Translations under genes and position numbers: made by a program
The notes under the pieces: generated by a model
Seen by the model: only the letters and a program-made list of their open reading frames with translations
Told to the model about the DNA's origin: nothing
The model's database searches: none
Assembly: GCF_023544665.1 (NCBI RefSeq)
Contig: NZ_JAMJFL010000009.1
Location: 124,001-188,000, forward strand
DNA: 64,000 nucleotides
Reading direction: 5' to 3'
From: Streptomyces sp. YS415
Lineage (GTDB): Bacteria; Actinomycetota; Actinomycetes; Streptomycetales; Streptomycetaceae
Shown: piece by piece, positions 11,965 to 19,344 of the stretch
Layout of the letters: every line of letters begins with the position of its first letter
How positions within the stretch are numbered: the stretch's first letter is position 1

Positions 11965-12681
11965 GTGACGGAGGCAGCGGAGCTCCCCCCCGCGCCCGAA
12001 CAGGCGCGTGAGGTGTTCGGTGATCGCTTCGCGGACGCGGTCCGATACGCGGAGCTGCTCGCGGAGGCGGGCGTGCAGCGCGGTCTGATCGGGCCGCGTG
12101 AAGTGCCCCGGCTGTGGGAGCGGCATCTGCTGAACTGTGCGGTGCTCTCGGAGGTCGTGCCCGAGGGGGTGACGGTCTGCGATGTCGGCTCCGGTGCCGG
12201 ACTGCCCGGCATTCCGCTGGCCCTGGTCCGGGAGGACCTGAAGATCACGCTGCTGGAGCCGCTGCTGCGCCGGACGACCTTTCTGACCGAGGTCGTCGAG
12301 CTGCTGGGCCTCGATCATGTGACGGTGGTCCGTGGCCGTGCCGAGGAGGTCATGGGCAAGATCCAGCCGGTCCATGTGGTGACGGCCCGCGCCGTGGCCC
12401 CGCTGGACCGGCTGGCGACCTGGGGCATTCCGCTGCTGCGTCCGTACGGGGAGATGCTCGCGCTCAAGGGCGACACCGCCGAGGAGGAACTGAAGAGCGC
12501 CGCCACGGCGCTGAGCAAGCTCGGCGCGGTGGGCACCTCCGTACTGCAGGTCGGCGAGGGCCTGGTGGACCCCCTCTCGACGGTGGTGCGGGTCGAGGTC
12601 GGAGAGAGCCCCGGCGGAGTGCGCTTCGCTGCGAAGCGGGCCAAGGCCGCCCGGACGGGACGGACCCGACGGCGCCGTTGA
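11965..12681 (+). CDS. rsmG: 16S rRNA (guanine527-N7)-methyltransferase RsmG (GidB)
   Basis: 238 residues. S-adenosylmethionine-dependent methylation of G527 in 16S rRNA; loss gives low-level streptomycin resistance in Streptomyces. The SAM-binding motif DVGSGAGLPGIP is at ~73-84, and the family motif TARAVAPLDRLATWGIPLL follows. The start is the GTG at 11965 (MTEAAELPPAPEQ) with AAGGA nine bases upstream; an upstream in-frame ATG at 11920 adds 15 non-homologous residues without a ribosome site. The C-terminus is Arg/Lys-rich. Confidence 0.95.
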   Translation: MTEAAELPPAPEQAREVFGDRFADAVRYAELLAEAGVQRGLIGPREVPRLWERHLLNCAVLSEVVPEGVTVCDVGSGAGLPGIPLALVREDLKITLLEPLLRRTTFLTEVVELLGLDHVTVVRGRAEEVMGKIQPVHVVTARAVAPLDRLATWGIPLLRPYGEMLALKGDTAEEELKSAATALSKLGAVGTSVLQVGEGLVDPLSTVVRVEVGESPGGVRFAAKRAKAARTGRTRRRR

Positions 12682-12801
12682 GCAGTCGCGGCGGAGAGCG
12701 TCTCTGATCCGTCCTGAGGACGAGACGTACTCCACACAAGCTGCCAAACCTACGCATGCCGGAGTGTCTGCGGCGAATCGGCCTCGGCTGCTGTGCATCG
12801 T

Positions 12802-12815
12802 GTTTCACGTGAAAC
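12802..12815. other. parS site 1 (perfect 14-mer)
   Basis: GTTTCACGTGAAAC in the leader between rsmG and parA, 158 bases before the chosen parA start. The outer flank is T..G rather than T..A. Confidence 0.95.
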
Positions 12816-12910
12816 GTCGCTCACTGCTGCACGGCATCATCAGCCGGGGCCGCGCCGCGGCCGAACCCCGCGACCGGAAGCCTCTCGGGTCACTCGGAGA
12901 GGCAAAGGAG

Positions 12911-12937
12911 TTGTCCACAGAGGTGGATTTCTCCACA
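12911..12937 (+). promoter_or_regulatory. Two DnaA boxes upstream of parA
   Basis: TTGTCCACA (12911-12919), a perfect 9-of-9 box, and TTCTCCACA (12929-12937), 8 of 9, in the same orientation, 18 bases apart. They end 36 bases before the parA start. Confidence 0.6.
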
Positions 12938-12973
12938 GAACACCAGGGCTCACTGGTTCACGACCCCGAAGAC

Positions 12974-14047
12974 ATGGGAGGCTCTGTTCATTGCGAGCCT
13001 GAAGTCGAGGAGAGTGAATCCTTGCGGTCCGACGCCAACATCGCGGGACCGATGACCGATCCGGTCCCCGGTCCCCGTACCGAGTCGATGGGGGACGATG
13101 TTTCACGTGAAACACCGCCCCCGATGGACGACACTCCCATCGGTCGTGCTGCCCAACTGGCAGTGGAGGCTCTCGGCCGTGCCGGTGAGGGGCTGCCACG
13201 GCCCGACCAGACCCGGGTCATTGTGGTCGCCAACCAGAAGGGCGGCGTCGGCAAGACGACGACAACCGTCAACCTTGCCGCGTCGCTGGCTCTGCACGGT
13301 GGCCGTGTCCTGGTGATCGACCTCGACCCCCAGGGCAACGCGTCCACGGCCCTGGGCATTGACCATCACGCCGAAGTTCCGTCGATCTACGACGTGCTGG
13401 TCGAGAGCAGGCCGCTCGCGGAAGTCGTCCAGCCCGTCCCCGATGTCGAGGGCCTCTTCTGTGCGCCCGCCACGATCGATCTCGCCGGTGCGGAGATCGA
13501 GCTGGTGTCCCTGGTGGCACGTGAGAGCCGGCTCGAGCGGGCGATCCAGGCGTACGAGCAGCCGCTGGACTACATCCTCATCGACTGCCCGCCCTCCCTC
13601 GGCCTGCTGACGGTCAACGCCCTGGTGGCCGGTCAGGAGGTCCTGATCCCGATCCAGTGCGAGTACTACGCGCTGGAGGGCCTGGGCCAGCTGCTCCGCA
13701 ATGTCGACCTGGTACGGGGACACCTCAACCCCACGCTGCACGTGTCGACGATCCTGCTCACCATGTACGACGGCCGGACGCGCCTCGCGTCCCAGGTCGC
13801 GGACGAGGTGCGCAGCCACTTCGGCGACGAGGTGCTGAGGACGAGCATTCCCCGCTCGGTCCGGATCTCCGAGGCGCCGAGCTACGGCCAGACGGTGCTG
13901 ACCTACGATCCGGGATCCAGCGGTGCGCTGTCCTATCTTGAGGCGGCACGAGAAATCGCGCTGAGGGGCGCCGGCGTCGGCTACGACCCGACGCACGCCC
14001 ACATCGGCGCACAGAGCGACCCGAGCATGATGAAGGGGATGCAGTGA
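12974..14047 (+). CDS. parA: Chromosome partitioning ATPase ParA
   Basis: 357 residues with the chosen ATG at 12974 ([16 protein letters not shown]). It is a deviant-Walker ATPase that positions origins and recruits ParB complexes, especially in sporulating aerial hyphae. Walker A KGGVGKTT is at 89-96, LDPQGNAS and [11 protein letters not shown] follow. The first ~80 residues are a variable linker containing VSRET (43-47), encoded by parS site 2. The start is uncertain: the frame is open back to 12764 and a TTG at 13022 follows GAGGAG. The stop overlaps the parB GTG (GTGA at 14044-14047), so the two are coupled. Confidence 0.95.
   Translation: MGGSVHCEPEVEESESLRSDANIAGPMTDPVPGPRTESMGDDVSRETPPPMDDTPIGRAAQLAVEALGRAGEGLPRPDQTRVIVVANQKGGVGKTTTTVNLAASLALHGGRVLVIDLDPQGNASTALGIDHHAEVPSIYDVLVESRPLAEVVQPVPDVEGLFCAPATIDLAGAEIELVSLVARESRLERAIQAYEQPLDYILIDCPPSLGLLTVNALVAGQEVLIPIQCEYYALEGLGQLLRNVDLVRGHLNPTLHVSTILLTMYDGRTRLASQVADEVRSHFGDEVLRTSIPRSVRISEAPSYGQTVLTYDPGSSGALSYLEAAREIALRGAGVGYDPTHAHIGAQSDPSMMKGMQ
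13100..13113. other. parS site 2, inside parA (perfect)
   Basis: GTTTCACGTGAAAC with T..A flanks. It is in the parA reading frame and encodes VSRET, in the variable N-terminal segment. Confidence 0.95.
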
Positions 14048-15144
14048 GCGAGCGACGGAGGATTGGTCTGGGCCGTGGCCTGGGCGCACTGATCCCTGGC
14101 CCGGCAGACAGCACGGCGGCCCCGGCCGCGGCGGGAAGCGTCGCGTCCGTGTCGCCGACGGCCGTGCCTGTGCTGACCACCGACCGCGGCGTGGCCGCGG
14201 CGAAGGTGACCGCGCTGCCGCCTGTTTCACGTGAAACCGAGGAGCCCTCGGTCAACGGCGTGGCGGAGATGCCACCGCCTCCCATGGGCGCCCACTTCGC
14301 CGAGCTTCCCCTCGACTCCATCTCGCCGAACCCGCGTCAGCCGCGTGAGGTCTTCGACGAGGACGCCCTTCAGGAGCTCGTCACATCCATCAAGGAAGTG
14401 GGACTCCTCCAGCCGGTCGTGGTGCGCCAGCTGGGTCCGGGGCGCTACGAGCTCATCATGGGCGAGCGGCGTTGGCGGGCTTGCCGTGAGGCGGGCCTGG
14501 AGGCCATCCCGGCGATCGTGCGAGCCACGGACGACGAGAAGCTCCTCCTGGATGCGCTGCTGGAGAACCTGCACCGCGCCCAGCTGAACCCGCTGGAGGA
14601 GGCCGCCGCCTACGACCAGCTGCTGAAGGACTTCAACTGCACGCACGACCAGCTGGCGGACCGCATCGGCCGGTCCCGCCCGCAGGTCTCCAACACCCTG
14701 CGGCTGCTGAAGCTCTCGCCGAAGGTGCAGAACCGGGTGGCGGCCGGCGTCCTCTCTGCCGGGCACGCACGGGCGCTGCTCTCGGTGGAGGACCCGGAGG
14801 AGCAGGAGCGGCTGGCCAAGCGTGTGGTGGCCGAGGGCCTCTCGGTCCGGTCCGTCGAGGAGATCGTCACCTTGATGGGCTCCCGGGCCCAGAAGGCGCC
14901 GAGGGCCAAGGGTCCGCGCGCCGGTGGCCGGGTCTCGCCGGCGCTGAACGACCTGGCGACCCGGCTCTCGGACCGCTTCGAGACTCGGGTGAAGGTCGAG
15001 CTGGGGCAGAAGAAGGGCAAGATCACCGTCGAGTTCGCCTCGCCGGACGACCTTGAGCGCATCCTGAACACCCTCGCTCCGGGCGAGCGGCTCGCTCTCC
15101 AGAAGAGCCTTCTGGAGGACGACGCGGAGGACACCGAGGGCTGA
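14044..15144 (+). CDS. parB: Chromosome partitioning protein ParB
   Basis: 366 residues; CTP-dependent clamp that loads at parS and spreads. The N-terminal [12 protein letters not shown] is the ParA-interaction motif. The CTPase motif GERRWRAC is at 140-147, [14 protein letters not shown] at 174-187, the helix-turn-helix region at ~197-222 ([19 protein letters not shown]) and a C-terminal dimer domain ends near 360. The linker between the N-terminal motif and the core contains VSRET (61-65), encoded by parS site 3. The GTG start overlaps the parA stop. Confidence 0.97.
   Translation: MSERRRIGLGRGLGALIPGPADSTAAPAAAGSVASVSPTAVPVLTTDRGVAAAKVTALPPVSRETEEPSVNGVAEMPPPPMGAHFAELPLDSISPNPRQPREVFDEDALQELVTSIKEVGLLQPVVVRQLGPGRYELIMGERRWRACREAGLEAIPAIVRATDDEKLLLDALLENLHRAQLNPLEEAAAYDQLLKDFNCTHDQLADRIGRSRPQVSNTLRLLKLSPKVQNRVAAGVLSAGHARALLSVEDPEEQERLAKRVVAEGLSVRSVEEIVTLMGSRAQKAPRAKGPRAGGRVSPALNDLATRLSDRFETRVKVELGQKKGKITVEFASPDDLERILNTLAPGERLALQKSLLEDDAEDTEG
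14224..14237. other. parS site 3, inside parB (perfect)
   Basis: GTTTCACGTGAAAC, in frame as VSRET in the ParB linker. Flanks are T..C. Confidence 0.95.
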
Positions 15145-15176
15145 CCTGCGGGCCTTGTGCCGAGGTGGACCCGATG

Positions 15177-15220
15177 AAGGGCGGGCCGTGTCCGGTAGTA
15201 CCGGAACACGGCCCGCCCTT
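15177..15220 (+). terminator. Strong terminator after parAB
   Basis: Long stem with arms AAGGGCGGGCCGTGTCCGG and CCGG-A-ACACGGCCCGCCCTT around TAGTA, 32 bases after the parB stop. Confidence 0.85.
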
Positions 15221-15244
15221 TGCCTTCTCGCGGTATCGACGGGA

Positions 15245-15266
15245 TCGCATCGTGGATACGATGCGA
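15245..15266. promoter_or_regulatory. Operator-like inverted repeat
   Basis: Perfect arms TCGCATCGT and ACGATGCGA separated by GGAT. A TACGAT hexamer (15257-15262) overlapping the right arm could be a -10 box, so a repressor bound here would block a promoter for the small frame at 15318 or the acetyltransferase at 15464. Confidence 0.45.
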
Positions 15267-15317
15267 GTCGGGTATGGCGCATCCACCTGGCGGCACCTCT
15301 TAGGGGAGGCGGGGGCC

Positions 15318-15575
15318 ATGCGAACGGTGAGCCGGACCGGACTGGTGAGCGCGGGCCTGGGCCTGGGCGCGGTCGGCGGGTTCGTCGGCAGCCTGCTCAG
15401 GGAACGGAGCGCCCTGACAGCCGCCCGTGACGCAGCGGGCCAGGGAAGCGAGGATCAGCCTTCATGGGGCGTCGGCTCGTACCGCTCACGCTGGACAACC
15501 TTCAGGACCTTCCCCAGCGTTGCCGCTCGTGTGTCTTCTGGGAGCTGGATCCCGTCAGCGGCAAGGCCGCGGTAA
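15318..15575 (+). CDS. Possible small membrane protein, unrecognised
   Basis: 85 codons from ATG 15318 with GGGGAGG upstream. Residues 8-27 (LVSAGLGLGAVGGFVGSLL) resemble a Gly-rich membrane helix; the rest is Ser/Arg-rich. The last 112 bases overlap the start of the acetyltransferase frame, which is unusual, so either this frame is real only in its first part or one of the two starts is wrong. I do not recognise the family. Confidence 0.35.
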   Translation: MRTVSRTGLVSAGLGLGAVGGFVGSLLRERSALTAARDAAGQGSEDQPSWGVGSYRSRWTTFRTFPSVAARVSSGSWIPSAARPR

Positions 15576-16081
15576 CCGGCGGCACGGCGGAGCTCGAGAA
15601 GGAAGCCTGGATCTCCGCCGTCCTGCTGGACTGGGGGTCCTGCGGCCGGGTCGTCTACGTCGACGACGTCCCGGTGGGCTTCGTGCTGTACGCCCCTCCG
15701 GCGTATGTCCCTCGCCAGACCGCGTTCCCCACGAGCCCGGTGTCTCCGGACGCCGTTCAGCTGATGACGGCGTTCATCCTGCCGGGGTACCAGGGGCAGG
15801 GGCTGGGGCGGGTGATGGTGCAGACGGTCGCCAAGGATCTGTTGCGGCGGGGCTTCAAGGCGGTCGAGGCCTTTGGTGACGCCCGCTGGAAGGAGCCCGG
15901 GTGTGTGCTCCCCGCGGATCACTTGCTGGCCGTGGGCTTCAAGACGGTACGGCCCCATCCCGCGTATCCGCGGCTGAGGCTGGAGCTGCGGACGACGCTC
16001 TCCTGGAAGGAAGACGTGGAGATGGCGCTCGATCGTCTGCTGGGGGCCGTGCAGAAGGAACCGGCGCTGCGGCCGCTGTGA
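15464..16081 (+). CDS. GNAT-family N-acetyltransferase
   Basis: 205 residues. The acetyl-CoA loop GYQGQGLGRVMV (~108-119) and preceding strand AVQLMTAFILP define a GNAT fold. Cysteines near the start (RCRSCVFWE) and CVLPADHLLAVGFKTV are typical of the conserved Streptomyces protein found between parB and trxA. The substrate is unknown. ATG at 15464 with a rather distant GAGG; an upstream start cannot be excluded. It is convergent with trxA, sharing the bidirectional terminator at 16102-16131. Confidence 0.85.
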   Translation: MGRRLVPLTLDNLQDLPQRCRSCVFWELDPVSGKAAVTGGTAELEKEAWISAVLLDWGSCGRVVYVDDVPVGFVLYAPPAYVPRQTAFPTSPVSPDAVQLMTAFILPGYQGQGLGRVMVQTVAKDLLRRGFKAVEAFGDARWKEPGCVLPADHLLAVGFKTVRPHPAYPRLRLELRTTLSWKEDVEMALDRLLGAVQKEPALRPL

Positions 16082-16101
16082 GAGCTGCCCGGGCAAAGCA
16101 A

Positions 16102-16131
16102 AAGGGGCCGGCCCATCTGGGCCGGCCCCTT
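16102..16131. terminator. Bidirectional terminator between acetyltransferase and trxA
   Basis: Perfect arms AAGGGGCCGGCCCA and TGGGCCGGCCCCTT around TC, A-tracts on one side and T on the other. A perfect parS begins three bases downstream. Confidence 0.85.
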
Positions 16132-16134
16132 CGT

Positions 16135-16148
16135 GTTTCACGTGAAAC
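16135..16148. other. parS site 4 (perfect)
   Basis: GTTTCACGTGAAAC with T..A flanks, between the terminator and the 3' end of trxA, in a convergent gap. Confidence 0.95.
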
Positions 16149-16153
16149 AACGA

Positions 16154-16486
16154 CTACTCGCCGATGAAGTCCTCGAGGTCGCGGACGATCGCGGCCTTCG
16201 GCTTCGCGCCGACGATGGTCTTGGCGACCTCGCCGTTCTGGTAGACGTTCAGCGTCGGGATGGACATGACGCCGTACTTGGCGGCCGTACCCGGGTTCTC
16301 GTCGATGTTCAGCTTGACGATCTCGATCTTGTCGCCGTACTCGGCGGCAATGGCCTCGAGGGACGGCGCGATCTGGCGGCACGGACCGCACCAGGCGGCC
16401 CAGAAGTCCACCAGGACGGGCTTGTCGCTCTTGATGACGTCCTGCTCGAAGGAGTCGTCGGTCACATTCTTCAGGGTGCCGGCCAC
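16154..16486 (-). CDS. trxA: Thioredoxin
   Basis: 110 residues; small disulfide reductase. The active site WCGPC has C33 and C36, with the cis-Pro in SIPTLNVY. GTG at 16486 with AAGGAG upstream. It lies 42 bases downstream of trxB on the same strand and is served by the SigR-type promoter upstream of trxB. Confidence 0.97.
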   Translation of the reverse strand: MAGTLKNVTDDSFEQDVIKSDKPVLVDFWAAWCGPCRQIAPSLEAIAAEYGDKIEIVKLNIDENPGTAAKYGVMSIPTLNVYQNGEVAKTIVGAKPKAAIVRDLEDFIGE

Positions 16487-16528
16487 GGCGGGCTCCTTAA
16501 CTGGTTGATGCGTGGGGCGGGTGGGAGG

Positions 16529-17500
16529 TCAGACGGCGGCGGTCTTCTCGGGCTCGGCCTTCTCCTCGTCCGCGAGGGCGGCGAGGAAGCGCTCGGCGTC
16601 GAGGGCGGCGGAACAACCGGTGCCGGCCGCGGTGATCGCCTGGCGGTAGGTGTGGTCCACCACGTCGCCGGCGCCGAAGACACCGGCGAGGTTGGTGCGG
16701 GTCGAGGGGGCGTCGACCTTGAGGTAGCCCTCCTCGTCCAGTTCCAGCTGGCCCTTGAAGAGCTCGGTGCGCGGGTCGTGGCCGATCGCGATGAAGAGGC
16801 CGGTGACCGGAAGGTCGGAGAGCTCGCCGGTCTTGACGTTGCGCAGCTTCAGAGCCGCGAGCTTCTGGTCGCCCTGGACCTCGGCGACCTCGCTGTCCCA
16901 CACGAACTTGATCTTCGGGTCGGCGAAGGCACGGTCCTGCATGGCCTTGGAGGCGCGCAGGGTGTCACGACGGTGGACGATCGTCACGGACTTGGCGAAG
17001 CGCGAGAGGAAGGTGGCCTCCTCCATCGCGGTGTCGCCGCCACCGATCACGGCGATGTCCTGGTCCTTGAAGAAGAAGCCGTCACAGGTGGCGCACCAGG
17101 AGACACCGCGGCCGGAGAGGGCGTCCTCGTTCGGCAGCCCGAGCTTGCGGTGCTGGGAGCCGGTGGCGACGATGACGGCCTTGGCGCGGTGGAGCGTGCC
17201 CGAGGTGTCGGTGACGGTCTTGATCTCACCGGAGAGGTCCGCGGAGACGATGTCGTCCGGGATGAGCTCGGCGCCGAAGCGCTCGGCCTGACCGCGCATG
17301 TTGTCCATGAGCTCGGGGCCCATGATGCCGTCCTGGAAACCGGGGAAGTTCTCCACCTCGGTGGTGTTCATCAGGGCGCCACCGGCGGTGACGGCGCCCT
17401 CGAACACCAGCGGCTTCAGCGACGCGCGCGCGGTGTAGAGCGCCGCCGTGTAGCCGGCGGGCCCGGAGCCGATGATGATCACGTTACGGACGTCGCTCAC
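16529..17500 (-). CDS. trxB: Thioredoxin reductase
   Basis: 323 residues; FAD-containing NADPH reductase of thioredoxin. FAD motif [10 protein letters not shown] is at 11-20, the redox pair CATC at 136-139, NADPH motif [11 protein letters not shown], and FAD-binding [10 protein letters not shown] near the end. GTG at 17500. The ~15-residue C-terminal tail is acidic. It is transcribed with trxA. Confidence 0.97.
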   Translation of the reverse strand: MSDVRNVIIIGSGPAGYTAALYTARASLKPLVFEGAVTAGGALMNTTEVENFPGFQDGIMGPELMDNMRGQAERFGAELIPDDIVSADLSGEIKTVTDTSGTLHRAKAVIVATGSQHRKLGLPNEDALSGRGVSWCATCDGFFFKDQDIAVIGGGDTAMEEATFLSRFAKSVTIVHRRDTLRASKAMQDRAFADPKIKFVWDSEVAEVQGDQKLAALKLRNVKTGELSDLPVTGLFIAIGHDPRTELFKGQLELDEEGYLKVDAPSTRTNLAGVFGAGDVVDHTYRQAITAAGTGCSAALDAERFLAALADEEKAEPEKTAAV

Positions 17501-17571
17501 GGCTTGGTTCCTCGTCTCTGGACTGCGTCATAGGTCCGGTGGGAGCCCCTTTCGGAACTCTCACCCCACCC

Positions 17572-17597
17572 AACGGATCCTAAGGGGCGCGCATTCC
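17572..17597 (-). promoter_or_regulatory. SigR-type promoter of trxBA
   Basis: On the minus strand GGAAT (17593-17597), exactly 18 bases, then GTT (17572-17574). This is the published SigR consensus (GGAAT-N18-GTT) for the disulfide-stress regulon, placed 72 bases before the trxB start. Confidence 0.85.
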
Positions 17598-17683
17598 CGC
17601 TGTGTCAGGGCACACGAAGGCGCGACACCGTAGCGCCTACCACGCAGGACGGAGACGAAGCGTCCACGCCCGGGAACAGGTGC

Positions 17684-18601
17684 TCAGGAGGTGCGGGTAT
17701 ACGTGTGGGTCAGCAGAACATCGCCCTTGCCCACGGAGGGGTCACGCACGCACGCCGTGTCCACGATGTAGGCCGTCACCTTGGTGGAGTCGGAGGGGTG
17801 CGACAGGACCACGAGTAGCGCCTCGGTGCCCTGGTAGACGCCTTCCTCGGTCACGAGGGCGGCGTCGTTGCGTCCGATGCCGTCCTGGACGCAGCCGGGG
17901 ACGGTCGGCTGCTTGAAGACATGGGGGTCCTGGGAGCTGGGAGCGGACTCCACGCCCAAGCTGCTGAGCGGTGTGCGGCCGGCGGGGACGGGCTTCTGCG
18001 CGAGGAGCTCGTCGACCTGCTGTTCCAGCGTGCTCGCGGCGAAGGTGTCCGAGGCGGTGGACTGCCTGCCCTCACCCTCGGCTCCGCCGCTCGGTCCGTC
18101 ATTGAGCGAAGAGAGAAGCACGGAGCCCAGCCCGAGGACCGCCACGGTGAAGACCGTGCCCAGGACGGCGATACGACGCCGTCCGCCCCGCCGTCGCTCC
18201 TTGCGGCCGGGGCCGGTGCTGGAGGGGCGGGCGCGGCCCGCGGGGCGGTCCGCCGTGACCGATGTTTCACGTGAAACGCGCGCGTCGTCCTCGGAGGGCT
18301 GGGGCGTGCCGAGCAGGGCCGGCGGTGTGGTGTCCTCCGGAGCCGTGGCGTTGAGCAGCGCCTCCGCGGCAAGGGCGGCGTCGATCCGTCCGGCGACGTC
18401 GGCAGGCATCCGCGGGGGCCCGGGCAGGGTGCCCAGCAGTCCGCGGATCTCCTCCAGGGACGCGTAGACGTCCGCGCACAGTTCGCACTCATGGAGATGC
18501 TGTCGTACGTCCGCGCTGCGGGACGCGGGAAGCAGGCCCTCGGTGAGGTCGGAGAGTTCGGTGACGTCCGGGTGCCCGGCCGTGTCAGTCGTCGACGTCA
18601 C
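17684..18601 (-). CDS. Membrane zinc-type anti-sigma factor
   Basis: 305 residues. The N-terminal domain has the ZAS motif H35-x3-C39-x2-C42, then a linker, one membrane segment (~144-164, after RRGGRRR) and an extracellular ~140-residue domain with two Cys. It likely binds and inhibits the co-encoded ECF sigma factor and releases it on an envelope or redox signal. The start GTG overlaps the sigma-factor stop (GTGA, 18598-18601). The linker contains VSRET (109-113), encoded by a parS site. Partner choice is inferred from the overlap. Confidence 0.9.
   Translation of the reverse strand: MTSTTDTAGHPDVTELSDLTEGLLPASRSADVRQHLHECELCADVYASLEEIRGLLGTLPGPPRMPADVAGRIDAALAAEALLNATAPEDTTPPALLGTPQPSEDDARVSRETSVTADRPAGRARPSSTGPGRKERRRGGRRRIAVLGTVFTVAVLGLGSVLLSSLNDGPSGGAEGEGRQSTASDTFAASTLEQQVDELLAQKPVPAGRTPLSSLGVESAPSSQDPHVFKQPTVPGCVQDGIGRNDAALVTEEGVYQGTEALLVVLSHPSDSTKVTAYIVDTACVRDPSVGKGDVLLTHTYTRTS
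18264..18277. other. parS site 5, inside the anti-sigma gene (perfect)
   Basis: GTTTCACGTGAAAC, read on the minus strand as VSRET in the cytoplasmic linker of the anti-sigma factor. Flanks T..G. Confidence 0.95.
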
Positions 18602-19323
18602 GCTCGCCCACCTCCGCCCTTCACAGCAGCTGGATCACTTGGACCGGCTTCGCCCGGACCTGCGGCATGCGGTGCCGCTGCCGGTGGGACGGATGTCCCC
18701 TCCACGTGGTTCCCCCGCCGGCTCGCTTCTTTCGGGGCGCCGGTGCTCTCCGGCCGCAGATGGGTGAGCAGCGGCACCAGTCTGGCTCTGCCCCGCGCAC
18801 AGCGGCTCTTCACGGTGCCGGTGGGGACGTCGAGGATGCGGGCGGCCTCGGCGACGGGGTAGCCCTGCATGTCGACGAGGACGAGCGCCGCCCGCTGGTC
18901 GGGCGGGAGCGTGCCGAGGGCTTCCAGCAACTGCCGATGCAGATCGTTCCGCTCGGCCGGCGCGGCGGCCGACTCATGCGGCTCCAGGAGCTGTTCGAAC
19001 CGCTCGGTGTCGTCGACGGGGGAGGTCTTCCGGGAGGCCGCTTTACGGGCCCGGTCGAGACAGGCGTTCACCGTGATCCGGTGCAGCCAGGTCGTGACGG
19101 CCGACTGGCCCCGGAAGGTGTGGGCAGCCCGGTAGGCGGAGACAAGAGCGTCCTGAACGGCGTCAGCGGCCTCCTCGCGGTCGCCCAGGGTACGCAGGGC
19201 AACGGCCCACAGCCGGTCTCGGTGCCGCCGTACGAGCTCGGCGAAGGCGTCGGGGTCACCCTCGACATGACGGGCCAGGAGGTCCTGATCGCTTGTGTCG
19301 GAGAAAGCGGTGCTGTCGGCCAT
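18598..19323 (-). CDS. sigM: ECF RNA polymerase sigma factor, SigM-like
   Basis: 241 residues. Sigma region 2 (DPDAFAELVRRHRDRLWAVALRTLGDREEAADAVQDAL, split here as DAFAELVRRH and DREEAADAVQDAL) and region 4 (LPPDQRAALVLVDMQGYPVAEAARIL then PTGTVKSRCARGRARL) are clear. About 60 Pro/Gly/Ala-rich residues follow region 4, an extension. Gene order (murJ - sigma - anti-sigma - trxB - trxA) matches mycobacterial sigM, hence the symbol; note that the name SigM is also used for an unrelated Streptomyces sigma factor. It lies 21 bases downstream of the pseudokinase gene. Confidence 0.9.
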   Translation of the reverse strand: MADSTAFSDTSDQDLLARHVEGDPDAFAELVRRHRDRLWAVALRTLGDREEAADAVQDALVSAYRAAHTFRGQSAVTTWLHRITVNACLDRARKAASRKTSPVDDTERFEQLLEPHESAAAPAERNDLHRQLLEALGTLPPDQRAALVLVDMQGYPVAEAARILDVPTGTVKSRCARGRARLVPLLTHLRPESTGAPKEASRRGNHVEGTSVPPAAAPHAAGPGEAGPSDPAAVKGGGGRA

Positions 19324-19344
19324 CGGACCCCCTCCCCTCCAGCC

